A DNA stretch of 64,000 bases from an uncultured Clostridia bacterium (lineage in GTDB: Bacteria > Bacillota > Clostridia > Christensenellales > Borkfalkiaceae), in assembly GCA_944368775.1 (NCBI GenBank), contig CALVXB010000004.1, positions 62,001 through 126,000 of the forward strand, given 5' to 3'. The translations under genes were made by a program, and so were the position numbers. Each line of letters begins with the position of its first letter. Within the stretch, counting starts at the first letter, position 1. Shown one piece after another: positions 53,657 through 62,108 of the stretch. The notes under the pieces were generated by a model. It did no database searches and had not been told where the DNA came from. It saw nothing but the letters and a program-made list of their open reading frames with translations.

Positions 53657-54729
53657 CAGTTCGCCTCCGCTTTTTTGAGCGATTCGAGCGCGGCGCGCAC
53701 GATCTCTTCTTCGTCGGGAACGTTCCCGCCCGTGCGGCCGTAGAAGTAGACGGGCTTTTTGCCGTTGACCGCGAGTTTGACGTCCTCCACCATCTGGCCG
53801 AGCGACAGCTCGACGGAGAGGAAGGCCTTTGTGCAATCGCGCACGGCGCAGGCGGCGTAGGCGTCGTCGGGGAAGGGGTACAGCGTGATCGGGCGGATGC
53901 AGCCCGCCTTGACCCCCTGGCGGCGCAGCTCGTTGACCGCGCTCTTGACGATGCGCGCGGGCGTGCCGTAGGCGGTGAGCACGATCTCGGCGTCCTCCGT
54001 CATGTACGAGAGGGCGCGGCGCTCGTTTTTATAGATCTCGTCGTACGTCTTTTGCAATTCGTTGACGTGCGGCTCGAGCTCTTCCGGCTTGATGATGAGG
54101 GAGTTGAGCACCCTGCGTTCCTTTCCGTAGTGGCCGCTCGTCGCCCACTCCTTTTCGGGGATCTCCGAAAGGTCGCGCATGGGCGGCAGTTCCACCGGCT
54201 CCATGAGCTGGCCGATCATGCCGTCGGCGAGGATCATCGCGGGCACGCGGTACTTGTCGGCGAGGTCGAAGGCGCGGTAGGTGAAGTCGCACGCCTCCTG
54301 CACCGACGACGGCGCGAGCACGATGAGGTGGTAGTCGCCGTGGCCGCCGCCTTTGGTGGCCTGGAAGTAGTCGCCTTGGGCGGGCTGGATGCCGCCGAGG
54401 CCGGGGCCGGCGCGCATGACGTTGACGACCACGCACGGGATGCGCGCGCAGGCGATGTACGAGATGCCCTCCTGCTTGAGGCTGACGCCGGGGCTTGAAG
54501 AGCTGGTCATCGCGCGGGTGCCGGCGCCCGCCGCGCCGTACACCATGTTGATGGCGGCGACTTCAGACTCCGCCTGCACGAAAACGCCGCCCACCTCGGG
54601 CATCTTCACCGACATATACTCGGGGACTTCGTTTTGCGGGGTGATGGGGTACCCGAAGAAGGCGCGGCAGCCGTTGCGGATGGCCCCTTCGCAGATGGCC
54701 TCGGTGCCGTGCAATAAAATTTTAGACAT
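53656..54729 (-). CDS. korA: 2-oxoacid:ferredoxin oxidoreductase, alpha subunit
   Basis: 357 residues. Pyrimidine-binding domain with GYPITPQNEVPEYMS and MTSSSSPGVSLKQEGISYIA, domain II with VLTAYGTPARIVKSAVNELR, and the conserved GGHGDYHLIVLAPSSVQE. The ATG at 54729 follows AAAGGAGCAACT. It is 58 bases downstream of the ferredoxin gene and coupled to korB. The wording is close to VorB/KorA enzymes of Clostridia and methanogens. Confidence 0.94.
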   Translation of the reverse strand: MSKILLHGTEAICEGAIRNGCRAFFGYPITPQNEVPEYMSVKMPEVGGVFVQAESEVAAINMVYGAAGAGTRAMTSSSSPGVSLKQEGISYIACARIPCVVVNVMRAGPGLGGIQPAQGDYFQATKGGGHGDYHLIVLAPSSVQEACDFTYRAFDLADKYRVPAMILADGMIGQLMEPVELPPMRDLSEIPEKEWATSGHYGKERRVLNSLIIKPEELEPHVNELQKTYDEIYKNERRALSYMTEDAEIVLTAYGTPARIVKSAVNELRRQGVKAGCIRPITLYPFPDDAYAACAVRDCTKAFLSVELSLGQMVEDVKLAVNGKKPVYFYGRTGGNVPDEEEIVRAALESLKKAEAN

Positions 54730-54787
54730 AGTTGCTCCTTTGTTCGGCGCGCCTGTTTGAACAAAGCCGCGGCGCGCGGCGGCGCTG

Positions 54788-54994
54788 TTACTTTTCCACT
54801 TCGATGGCGCAGTCGGGGCACATGATCGCGCAGAAAGCGCAGCCGATGCAGTTTTGCGGCTCGGCGGCCTCGGCGACGAAATACCCGTTCGCGTTCATGC
54901 GGTGGGCGCTGATGGAGATGACCTTTTTGGGGCAGGCGTTGGCGCACAGCCCGCAGCCCTTGCAGATCAGCTCATCGATCTTGATACTTGCCAT
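54788..54994 (-). CDS. korD: 2[4Fe-4S] ferredoxin subunit of the oxidoreductase
   Basis: 68 residues with two cluster motifs: CKGCGLCANACP (residues 11-22) and CIGCAFCAIMCP (49-60). Delta subunit that passes electrons from KorAB to soluble ferredoxin. The ATG at 54994 follows GGGAGGTTATT; the longer open frame upstream is repeat DNA. First gene of the operon. A weak promoter TTTACA-18-TAAAAT lies about 70-100 bases upstream. Confidence 0.94.
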   Translation of the reverse strand: MASIKIDELICKGCGLCANACPKKVISISAHRMNANGYFVAEAAEPQNCIGCAFCAIMCPDCAIEVEK

Positions 54995-55624
54995 AATAAC
55001 CTCCCGCGCCCCGCGGCAAAGCGGGGCGGCGCGCCGCGCGCGCCGTAAGGAAAATGATGATAAAAATATTTTATCACGCCCGCAAACGGGTTGTAAAGCG
55101 ATTTTTCCCCTTGCCAACCAAAAATGTTCAAAAAATGATTGCAAAGCAAGGAAATTTATTGTATATTTGAAGTAGCAAGCCGTGAGCGGGGCGCGCTGCC
55201 CTGCCCGCGCTGCCGTGCCCGCGCGTGCCGTACGGCAAGAAAGCGCCGCACGCATGACAGACGGCATTTTTGAATGAGCCAAACCGCAGCCGGGGCGCGT
55301 ATGCGGGGCACGGCAAGCGGACAAACCGCGCCCGCACACTACACCCCGCCACCACTCAGCGCGCGCCCCGCCTATGCCCGCCCGCCGTTTGCGCGGCAGC
55401 GCAAACGGCGGGCGCGAGCGGAGCGAGCGGGCGCGAGCGGAGCGAACGAACGCGGCGGGCGAGCCATAGGCGAGCACGCAGGCGGGCGAGCCATAGGCGA
55501 GCACGCAGGCGGGCGGGCGCGAGCGGAGCGAGCGAACGCGGCGGGCGAGCCATAGGCGAGCACGCAGGCGGGCGGGCAAAGGTATATTTGATATAGACCA
55601 ATTACCGGGGCGGGTGATCTACCA
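54995..55624. other. Non-coding region with tandem repeats upstream of korD
   Basis: The left 180 bases carry the likely korD promoter. From 55180 the DNA is very GC-rich and includes a perfect 16-bp hairpin (55378-55393 with 55398-55413) and the tandem repeat at 55429-55573. The words TGTATATTTGA and GGTATATTTGA mark the two sides (55163 and 55580). No protein gene is credible in it. Confidence 0.55.
55429..55573. repeat. Tandem GC-rich repeats
   Basis: A unit of about 57 bases (GGCGCGAGCGGAGCGA..., AACGCGGCGGGCGAGCC, ATAGGCGAGCACGCAGGCGG) occurs at 55429-55485 and 55516-55573, with a partial copy of its second half (GCGAGCCATAGGCGAGCACG) between them. There are no spacers, so it is not CRISPR. 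Confidence 0.75.
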
Positions 55625-56206
55625 TTGAGCTTCACACAAAAACTGAAAATTTCGCGGTTTGTGGTGAGCTGCGTGTTTTTGACGGGCTATACCGCCTATA
55701 CCGCGTATGCCGTGTACTACTACCGCACATTCGGCAATGCGCTGTCCATCGCGCTGCTGGTGCTCATCGGGGTCGCGTTCGGGCTGTCGGCGTTTATCAC
55801 CTTTACCAGCTACCGCATCAACCTCAAAGACCGGCCGAGGCCGCTGGCGCTGCGGTTCATCAAGATGACCAAGTACTTTATCCAGCTTGTGACGAGCGCG
55901 ATCTCGCTGGCGCTTGTGCTTTCGGCAGTGCACGAGCCGAGCTTGTTTTCGCTGATCATCGCGGCGATCTCCATCCCCTTTCTGCTGTGGGGCTTGCTTG
56001 TGAACGTGCTCGCCGAGTTTATCGACCACATTTTTGCGAACGGATTTGGAAGAAGGGTGTTTATACTGAGCGTGCCGACGGACGCGAGCGGGCAGCCGAT
56101 CGACCTGACGGCGGCGATACGCAAAGTGGACGGCGCGGCGCGATATCGCAAATGGATGGAACAAAAAAACCTGAACAAAAAAATGAGTTCAAAAAATTTT
56201 TATTAA
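55625..56206 (+). CDS. Small membrane protein of unknown function
   Basis: 193 residues with four hydrophobic segments (FVVSCVFLTGYTAYTAYAVY; ALSIALLVLIGVAFGLSAFI; YFIQLVTSAISLALVLSAV; LFSLIIAAISIPFLLWGLLV) and a cytoplasmic C-terminal region of about 60 residues ending in a Lys-rich tail. The start is TTG at 55625 with a weak GGGTGA site; it may begin elsewhere. No family recognised. Monocistronic, followed by a terminator. Confidence 0.65.
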   Translation: MSFTQKLKISRFVVSCVFLTGYTAYTAYAVYYYRTFGNALSIALLVLIGVAFGLSAFITFTSYRINLKDRPRPLALRFIKMTKYFIQLVTSAISLALVLSAVHEPSLFSLIIAAISIPFLLWGLLVNVLAEFIDHIFANGFGRRVFILSVPTDASGQPIDLTAAIRKVDGAARYRKWMEQKNLNKKMSSKNFY

Positions 56207-56236
56207 AAAGATCACACGATAATGAGAAAAAGGGAA

Positions 56237-56270
56237 CCCCGCGGGCGCGAAGGCGCCTGCGGGGTTTTCT
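56237..56270 (+). terminator. Intrinsic terminator after the small membrane protein gene
   Basis: CCCCGCGGGCGC/GCGCCTGCGGGG (56237-56248 with 56253-56264), followed by TTTTCTT. Confidence 0.78.
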
Positions 56271-56335
56271 TATACGCCGGCTGCGGCGCATGCCCGCCCG
56301 ATATAGGCCGAGGCATATCGGCGAGCAAAGAGAAA

Positions 56336-56366
56336 GGCCATACGGCATTGCCGTATGGCCCTTTTT
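56336..56366. terminator. Bidirectional terminator, end of the large lipoprotein gene
   Basis: GGCCATACGGC/GCCGTATGGCC (56336-56346 with 56350-56360), followed by CTTTTTC on the plus strand and TTTCTCTTT on the minus strand. Confidence 0.78.
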
Positions 56367-56410
56367 CTGTTATGTTCACATTTGCTTGCGAACTAAGTTC
56401 GTTAGAAACA

Positions 56411-59400
56411 TTAACCGGTGATCGTCGAGGTGCTGACAAAAGTAGCAGCAGCATCCGTCGTGATGGTAACCGTCACCGTATAGTCTTTCAGAGAGGCACC
56501 GTTTTCGATGCTCATGTTCGAGAAAATCCAGGTGTTGTCGCTGTTCGTTTCTGCAGTGTTGTCGGAGCAGAACCCACCGACGGAGACCCAAAGTTTTTCG
56601 GGATTGTCGAGCACATTGTCATCGTTCTGATCCCAGCCCAGGCCCCATTCGTAGGAAGCATCCCAGAGATTCTGCAAAACTTCACCTTCTGCATCCGCCT
56701 GCGCAACTACTGCCCCGGTTGTATTCTTGATTTCAACACGAATCGAGGTGATTGTCGTGTAATCAATCTCGTTGTTGTTGAAGTAGAACTCGATATCGAG
56801 GACCTGCTTATCTTCCTCACCATACCAATAAGCGGGCTTATTGTTGAAGGAGGTGTTGAAGATCGTGTTGTCCTTATCATCAAGGTCAACTTTCTCGGCC
56901 GCGATGTACAGGGGCTTGTTGATGTACTGCTGCGAACCATCTGCAGCGATACCGACGAAGTAAGCCTTCAAATCGGCAATTTCAGCAGTGAAGGACGAAT
57001 TGCTGTAATATGTAAAGGCATACATATCCGGAGCTGCAGAAGCTTTCAATTCATCCAAGATACCTTCGAGGCGGGCAAGATTCTCTGCGTCTGTGCGGCA
57101 AGAATAGTACGGGATCTGCTGCGCAGCGATCACGCCGTTCTTGAAGGTGACGTCGAGATAATACTGAGGGTTATGGTTACCCGTTACGCAATCGTAGCAG
57201 TAATCATGACCGCAAGGGATCATCTCGCCCTTATGCCAGGTGCCCTTCGCCTTCATATCGGTGATCATGACGTCGGTGACATTCACGACACCATCGCCGT
57301 TCTGATCGGTAATGCCTTCCAAGTTGTCCTGATTATAACCGGACAGCCAAGCATACGTTGCGAGCGAGTATTCGCGATCGCTTGCAGGGTCATGCTTGAA
57401 CTCAGCCCACGTCTGCACGCGGCCCTCGGCACCGACTTCAAGGCTCGGGTTGCCGCACTTCGGGCAATAGAGGATCATCCAACCATCGTCCACGCAGTTC
57501 ACTGCCTGATATTCTGCAAGCTGTGCCTTCGTGTAGGACTCGAGCGGGAGGATCCACCAGTTGTGTTCGCCGGGTTCTCTACCGCCGTAGTTGCCGACTG
57601 CATCGGTCCAATCACGGCCGTACACATCGGTAGTCCAAGAAAGTTTCGTGAGGTTCACATCCTCGATCTTAGAATCAAGGCTCTTCGCAGTATAGATATT
57701 ATTGTCTTCCTTTGCCTTAGCAAAAGTTTCCTCGGTAAGTTCGGTATAGATCGCCTCGCCGGCACTCTCCGTTCTCGTATAGAACGTCGGCTTCACAGAG
57801 ATGCGAACCGCACCGCACTCGTTGCAGATATCGCGATAGTAAGTACCGGTCAAGCAGCTGATGACATCATCGTCGCCCGTTCTGGAAACTTCGATCGTCT
57901 TGAAGTGACCGGCCGTCCAATCATAGTGGTTGAGAGCTTCGATTTCTTCAACCGTATAATTCTCACCTTCGACCCATTCGACATCTTCGTAGCTGCGTGC
58001 TACACAGCCAGTGCAGAAATGATACTCATAACCGACCTCGGTGCAAGTCGGAGCCTTGTAGCCAAGACCGTTCTCTTCATCGAAGACGACGGGATTCGAG
58101 GCGTTGGACCAGCCATTGAGGTTATGATCCAAAGGCATCGTCAGCTCAAGTTTGCAAACCGTGCAGAGGTGACCATGGCCGCAGGTGTTGTAGTAGCCAA
58201 GATCGTCAGCATCCGGGCGGGTATGAGGCGCACCAACTTCGATGTGACCGCAATCGTTGCAGATGAGGTAAACCGTGCAGTCTACACGAATGCTCTGATC
58301 TTCATACAGCTCATATTCGCATTTATAAGGATCGCCCATGAACGGGTTACCGGAAACGAGCTGATACTTCGCAAAGTCATGCTCCTGCACTTCCTGCGGC
58401 TGACCGCAAACGGTGCAGACGTATGCATACTTCTCTTTCTCTTCCTGCGTCAATTTGCTTGTGTCGCCCTTATAATTCTCATTATCGGCGATAGAAACGC
58501 AAGGCAGAGCGCCTTCGGGCATCGTATGATCGACAGCAACAAACTTTTCGTCGCAACGATCGCAGATGTTCCAAACCTTCGTACCATCGCTCAACGTCTC
58601 AGCAACGACGCAAGGGTACTCGTTGTCATATTTGTAGTCATGACCGGGAGCGACCAAGAAGGTGAACGCATCCGCAGCCGTATCTTTGTTTTTCAGATTG
58701 TATTCAGGATTGTTTCTGACATCCACGTCGATGAGCAGCGCATTGAATTGTGCATCGCTCATCTTCGCGAGATCGCTACCCGTGTAGGAGAAATCCTTGC
58801 CGCATCTGCTGCATACACCGGACATCGTGCCATCAACCGTGCAGGTCGGAGCGGTGATCTTGGTGGTTTCAGCATTGTAGACAAACGTATGGCCCTGAGG
58901 CGGAATACGGGTCGAGGTCTCTTCATAGCCGCACTTTGTGCAGAGCTTGTAATAGTAACCATCGACTTCGCAATACTCGTGCTTCAAGAGCTTATCGGTA
59001 CCATCAACGTTCTTTTCCCAAGCGTGACCGGTAGCTTCCTTAACGTCATAAGTCTCCTGGGCTTCGCAAACCGTGCACTCATGGGTGCTATAGCCGTCCT
59101 TATCGCAGGTAGGCGCGACGGTTTCGGCTTCGCCCCACTTGTGGCCGGTGGCCTTGAGGGTGTAGGTGTTGGTGATGCCGCAGTTGGCGCAGACTTCGAT
59201 TTCAACACCGTCGACGGTGCAGGTCGCGGCATAAGAATGCTCGTCGTCACGTTCGAAGTTGTGCTTAGCCAAAGGCAGGTTCTCGCGATTACGCTCGTTG
59301 CCGCAGACGGTGCAGCGCTCGGCGGTGTAACCGGCGGTCGTGCAGGTCGAAGCAACGGTGACTTTTTCGTAGTTGTGCTGGCCGAGAGCGGTCTGCTCGG

Positions 59401-59956
59401 TATATGTATCACCGCAGTTCGCGCACACATAGGTGACAGAACCGTTGGTGAGGCAGGTACCGGCGACGGTCTTAGACTCGTCGATGGCGTAGTTGTGACC
59501 GGTAGGCTCGGTGGGGTTCACCTGCTGCTGCGCGCCGCAAGCGGTGCAGGTCTGCAGGGTGTAACCGCCGGTCGTGCAAGTAGCAGCGACGACCTTACCC
59601 GCGTCCCAGGTGTGACCGATAGGCTCGGTGGGCTCTACCTGACGCTGCACGGTGCAGCGAGAGCAGGTCTGCACGGTGTAGCCGCCCGCCGTACAAGTAG
59701 CGGCGACGACCGTACCTTCATCCCAATCGTGGCCCAAGGCGGCAGTCTTAGATTCTGTTACATGACCGCAATCGTCGCAAACCGTACGGGTGATGCCCTC
59801 GGTGGTGCAAGTTGCCGCAGCAACGACTTCGTTATGCGTATTTTCATGCGCACATTCGTTGTTGCAGCCGACGAAGACGAACATGACAGAAGCAACCACA
59901 GCCAGAGCCAGAACTACTAAAATTTTAGCAATTCTCGAATGAATGTGTTCCTTCAT
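56411..59956 (-). CDS. Very large Cys-rich repeat lipoprotein
   Basis: 1,181 residues. A signal peptide with lipobox (ILVVLALAVVASVMFVFVGC) makes it a membrane-anchored surface lipoprotein. The N-terminal half holds about nine repeats of 35-45 residues of the pattern ATCT..GY...C..CG......GH, each with a CxxC pair, a repeat type common in secreted proteins of gut Clostridia. More CxxC sites follow in a less regular region. A single EF-hand/dockerin-like loop (DQNGDGVVNVTD) lies near residue 870. The ATG at 59956 follows AAGGAG at 11 bases. The gene is visibly less GC-rich than its neighbours. Function unknown; adhesion or metal binding are guesses. Confidence 0.85.
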   Translation of the reverse strand: MKEHIHSRIAKILVVLALAVVASVMFVFVGCNNECAHENTHNEVVAAATCTTEGITRTVCDDCGHVTESKTAALGHDWDEGTVVAATCTAGGYTVQTCSRCTVQRQVEPTEPIGHTWDAGKVVAATCTTGGYTLQTCTACGAQQQVNPTEPTGHNYAIDESKTVAGTCLTNGSVTYVCANCGDTYTEQTALGQHNYEKVTVASTCTTAGYTAERCTVCGNERNRENLPLAKHNFERDDEHSYAATCTVDGVEIEVCANCGITNTYTLKATGHKWGEAETVAPTCDKDGYSTHECTVCEAQETYDVKEATGHAWEKNVDGTDKLLKHEYCEVDGYYYKLCTKCGYEETSTRIPPQGHTFVYNAETTKITAPTCTVDGTMSGVCSRCGKDFSYTGSDLAKMSDAQFNALLIDVDVRNNPEYNLKNKDTAADAFTFLVAPGHDYKYDNEYPCVVAETLSDGTKVWNICDRCDEKFVAVDHTMPEGALPCVSIADNENYKGDTSKLTQEEKEKYAYVCTVCGQPQEVQEHDFAKYQLVSGNPFMGDPYKCEYELYEDQSIRVDCTVYLICNDCGHIEVGAPHTRPDADDLGYYNTCGHGHLCTVCKLELTMPLDHNLNGWSNASNPVVFDEENGLGYKAPTCTEVGYEYHFCTGCVARSYEDVEWVEGENYTVEEIEALNHYDWTAGHFKTIEVSRTGDDDVISCLTGTYYRDICNECGAVRISVKPTFYTRTESAGEAIYTELTEETFAKAKEDNNIYTAKSLDSKIEDVNLTKLSWTTDVYGRDWTDAVGNYGGREPGEHNWWILPLESYTKAQLAEYQAVNCVDDGWMILYCPKCGNPSLEVGAEGRVQTWAEFKHDPASDREYSLATYAWLSGYNQDNLEGITDQNGDGVVNVTDVMITDMKAKGTWHKGEMIPCGHDYCYDCVTGNHNPQYYLDVTFKNGVIAAQQIPYYSCRTDAENLARLEGILDELKASAAPDMYAFTYYSNSSFTAEIADLKAYFVGIAADGSQQYINKPLYIAAEKVDLDDKDNTIFNTSFNNKPAYWYGEEDKQVLDIEFYFNNNEIDYTTITSIRVEIKNTTGAVVAQADAEGEVLQNLWDASYEWGLGWDQNDDNVLDNPEKLWVSVGGFCSDNTAETNSDNTWIFSNMSIENGASLKDYTVTVTITTDAAATFVSTSTITG

Positions 59957-60064
59957 CTTGTTCTTTACTCCTTCTAAAGATTTTTTTGCTATGGTACGCA
60001 TGCTCTCGCATGGATACTTGCCTATATTTTAACAAACGCGTTGTGAGATGTCAAGTGATTTTCA

Positions 60065-60331
60065 ACAAAAAGGCTCACACTTTTTGTTTTATGGGGGCTC
60101 GGAGATTTCTCGGCAGGCTGCTGCCTGCGAAATCTTCCGATTTGAAGACAACCCCGCGGGCACGCGCGGAGCGCTGGCCGCGGGGTTTTCCTCGCCACCG
60201 CGCGTTAGGGGCACACCTTTGATAGCGCGCGGCGGCTTCACCTTTCCCCCATAAGCCTAACGGCAAATGCAGTGCGCTGGCGCAGAAGCGTGGTTCTGCT
60301 TGCGCGAGTGATTTAATAAAAATTTTTTCCT
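60065..60331. repeat. Structured repeat F (type I half) between degV and the lipoprotein gene
   Basis: Plus-strand reading: H1 60099-60140 (TCGGA/TCCGA ends, AGATTTC/GAAATCT, inner GGCAG/CTGCC), H2 about 60145-60193 (ACCCCGCGG/CCGCGGGGT), H3 60198-60232 (CCGCGCG/CGCGCGG, loop TTAGGGGCACACCTTTGATAG split over it), GCCTAACGGC, H5 60282-60299 (GCAGAA/TTCTGC), and tail GCGCGAGTGATTTAATAAAAAT. A small hairpin ACAAAAAG/CTTTTTGT precedes H1 (60064-60087). Confidence 0.75.
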
Positions 60332-60344
60332 TTTTATTATAGTA

Positions 60345-61160
60345 TCAGTCTTTGCGAATGTAAGCTATCCCAAACGCGCCGCGGCCGGTGTGGATGGAGA
60401 GGACGGGGCCGGCTACGCGCTGATGAATGTACACCTGCGGGTGGCGCTGCTTGAGCATACGGGTGAGCTCGGCGACGTCGGTACTTTCGCCGCAGCGGGA
60501 TACGATGATGCGGCGGGCGGTGGCGGGGACGAGGGCGAGCATCTGCTCGAGCCGCTCGCGCGTGCCGCGCGCGTTGCCGCGGAAGAGGATCTTTCCCTTT
60601 ACTTCAAACACGGGGCGAAGATTTAATGTCGTTTTGGCCTTGGGGTCGTTGAGACGGCCGCCGGCTAAAATGGGGGCGAGGGTCTCGACCGTGAATACGG
60701 AGCCGACCTTCTCCTTCAAAGTTTCGAGATTTTTGCAGATATCCTCGAAGGAGAAGCCGCCCTTTGCCATGTTGACTGCTTCATCGACCAAAAGGCGGAG
60801 GCCGTCGCCTATCGTTTGGGAGTCGATGATGGCGATCTGGCCGCCGACCTGATCGGCGGCGAAGCGGGCGGAGGAGCAGGTACCCGAGAGCGCGGACGAG
60901 AGGAGGATGCACACGACCTGATGACCCGCCTGCACGAGCGCGCCGAAGGTGCGCAGGAAGTTGCCGAGGGTGGGCTGCGCCGTTTTGCAGGGCGTGGCCC
61001 CCTCGATGAGGGGCAAAAACGCGCCGTTGCGGTCGGAGGCGTATTCTTCAAAAAAGGCGCGGCCGATCTGGTAGTTTACGGGCACGACGGTGACGATGCC
61101 GCGGGTGGCGACTTCTTGCGTGGAATAGCCGACGGTGGAATCGGTGACGATGGCGATCAT
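60345..61160 (-). CDS. degV: DegV family fatty acid-binding protein
   Basis: 271 residues. DegV/FakB-type proteins bind fatty acids and present them to a kinase (FakA). It opens MIAIVTDSTVGYS; the characteristic TAQPTLGNFLRTF, ILLSSALSGTCSSARFAAD and ETLAPILAGGRLND segments are present. The ATG at 61160 follows AAGGAGGAAAAAT. It lies downstream of acc genes, a fitting place for lipid metabolism, but no fakA is nearby. Confidence 0.92.
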   Translation of the reverse strand: MIAIVTDSTVGYSTQEVATRGIVTVVPVNYQIGRAFFEEYASDRNGAFLPLIEGATPCKTAQPTLGNFLRTFGALVQAGHQVVCILLSSALSGTCSSARFAADQVGGQIAIIDSQTIGDGLRLLVDEAVNMAKGGFSFEDICKNLETLKEKVGSVFTVETLAPILAGGRLNDPKAKTTLNLRPVFEVKGKILFRGNARGTRERLEQMLALVPATARRIIVSRCGESTDVAELTRMLKQRHPQVYIHQRVAGPVLSIHTGRGAFGIAYIRKD

Positions 61161-61255
61161 ATTTTTCCTCCTTGGGGGCGTAATGGCGGGGGCGGGCGTG
61201 CGGGCTTTTTACAAATAAGGACGGTATTTTATAGCCGCCGCGGACGGTATTGATA

Positions 61256-61288
61256 GCCGCCCCGCGCGGCGCAGCCGCGCGGGGCGGC
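61256..61288. other. Perfect 15-bp hairpin between accA and degV
   Basis: 61256-61270 pairs with 61274-61288 (loop GCA). No T-run follows on the minus strand, so it is not a typical terminator. Just upstream are two copies of GGACGGTATT..ATAGCCGCC (61219-61240 and 61242-61260). It may be an mRNA-stabilising or processing hairpin. Confidence 0.5.
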
Positions 61289-61343
61289 CGAGGGGCGCGT
61301 TCTTTTTGCAAAAATGCGAGGAAAAGACAACTTTTTTCTTATC

Positions 61344-62108
61344 TTAGAACTTGCGGAAGCGGGCGTAGCGCGCCTCGACAAGGTCGGCGGCGGGGATGCG
61401 CGATTTTTCTTCAAAAAACGAAACGATCTGCGCCTTTAAGCCGGCGTAGAAGTCGGGCGAGAAGCCTTGCTCGGGGATGACGCGCTCGACCGCGCCGAGG
61501 CGGATGAGGTCGGGGGCGGTCATTTTGAGGCACTCGGCCGCCCGGGCGACTTTGGTGGCGTCCTTCCACAAGATGGAGGCGCAGCCCTCGGGCGAGATGA
61601 CGGAGTAGGTCGAAGTTTCGGTGATCCAGACTTCGTCGGCGGCGGAGAGGCCGAGCGCGCCGCCGCTGCCGCCCTCGCCGATGATCAGCGTGAGGGCGGG
61701 GGTCTTTAAGCGGATCATGTCGAAGATGGCGGTGGCGATGGCCTCGCTTTGGCCGCGCTCCTCCGCCCCGATGCCGCAGTAGGCGCCGGAGGTGTCGACA
61801 AGGCACAGGACGGGGCGGTGGAATTTTTCGGCCTGCTGCATGAGGCGCACCGCCTTGCGGTAGCCCTCGGGATGGGCGCAGCCGAAGTTGCGGGCGACTT
61901 TGCTCTTGGTGTCGGCACCCTTTTCGATGCCGATGACGGTGACGGGCCTGCCGCCCATGCGCCCGATGCCGCCGATGATGGCGGCGTCGTCGGCGAAGCG
62001 GCGGTCGCCGTGCAGCTCGATGAAGCCCTCGACCATTTCGTCGATGTATTTTTGCGCGGTCGGCCGACCCTTTTCGCGGCTGGCGCGCACGATGTCGTAT
62101 GCGTTCAT
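61344..62108 (-). CDS. accA: Acetyl-CoA carboxylase carboxyltransferase, alpha subunit
   Basis: 254 residues, the carboxyltransferase alpha half that moves the carboxyl group from biotin to acetyl-CoA in fatty acid synthesis. Signatures are GHPEGYR-like CAHPEGYRKAVRLM, DTSGAYCGIGAEERGQSEAI, IIGEGGSGGALGLSAADEV and YSVISPEGCASILWKDA. It starts directly at the RPTAQKYID segment, shorter at the N-terminus than E. coli AccA, as usual in Clostridia. The ATG at 62108 overlaps the accD stop (ATGA). Confidence 0.96.
   Translation of the reverse strand: MNAYDIVRASREKGRPTAQKYIDEMVEGFIELHGDRRFADDAAIIGGIGRMGGRPVTVIGIEKGADTKSKVARNFGCAHPEGYRKAVRLMQQAEKFHRPVLCLVDTSGAYCGIGAEERGQSEAIATAIFDMIRLKTPALTLIIGEGGSGGALGLSAADEVWITETSTYSVISPEGCASILWKDATKVARAAECLKMTAPDLIRLGAVERVIPEQGFSPDFYAGLKAQIVSFFEEKSRIPAADLVEARYARFRKF

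Noticed and set aside
55429..55573. Possible CRISPR array
   Set aside because: Units are directly adjacent with no unique spacers, and no cas genes are present. The 43-base repeats at 35612 were rejected for the same reason.
56222..59920. 1,232-codon plus-strand open frame
   Set aside because: It is in register antisense to the lipoprotein gene and results from that gene lacking TTA, CTA and TCA codons. The lipoprotein has signal peptide, lipobox and family repeats.
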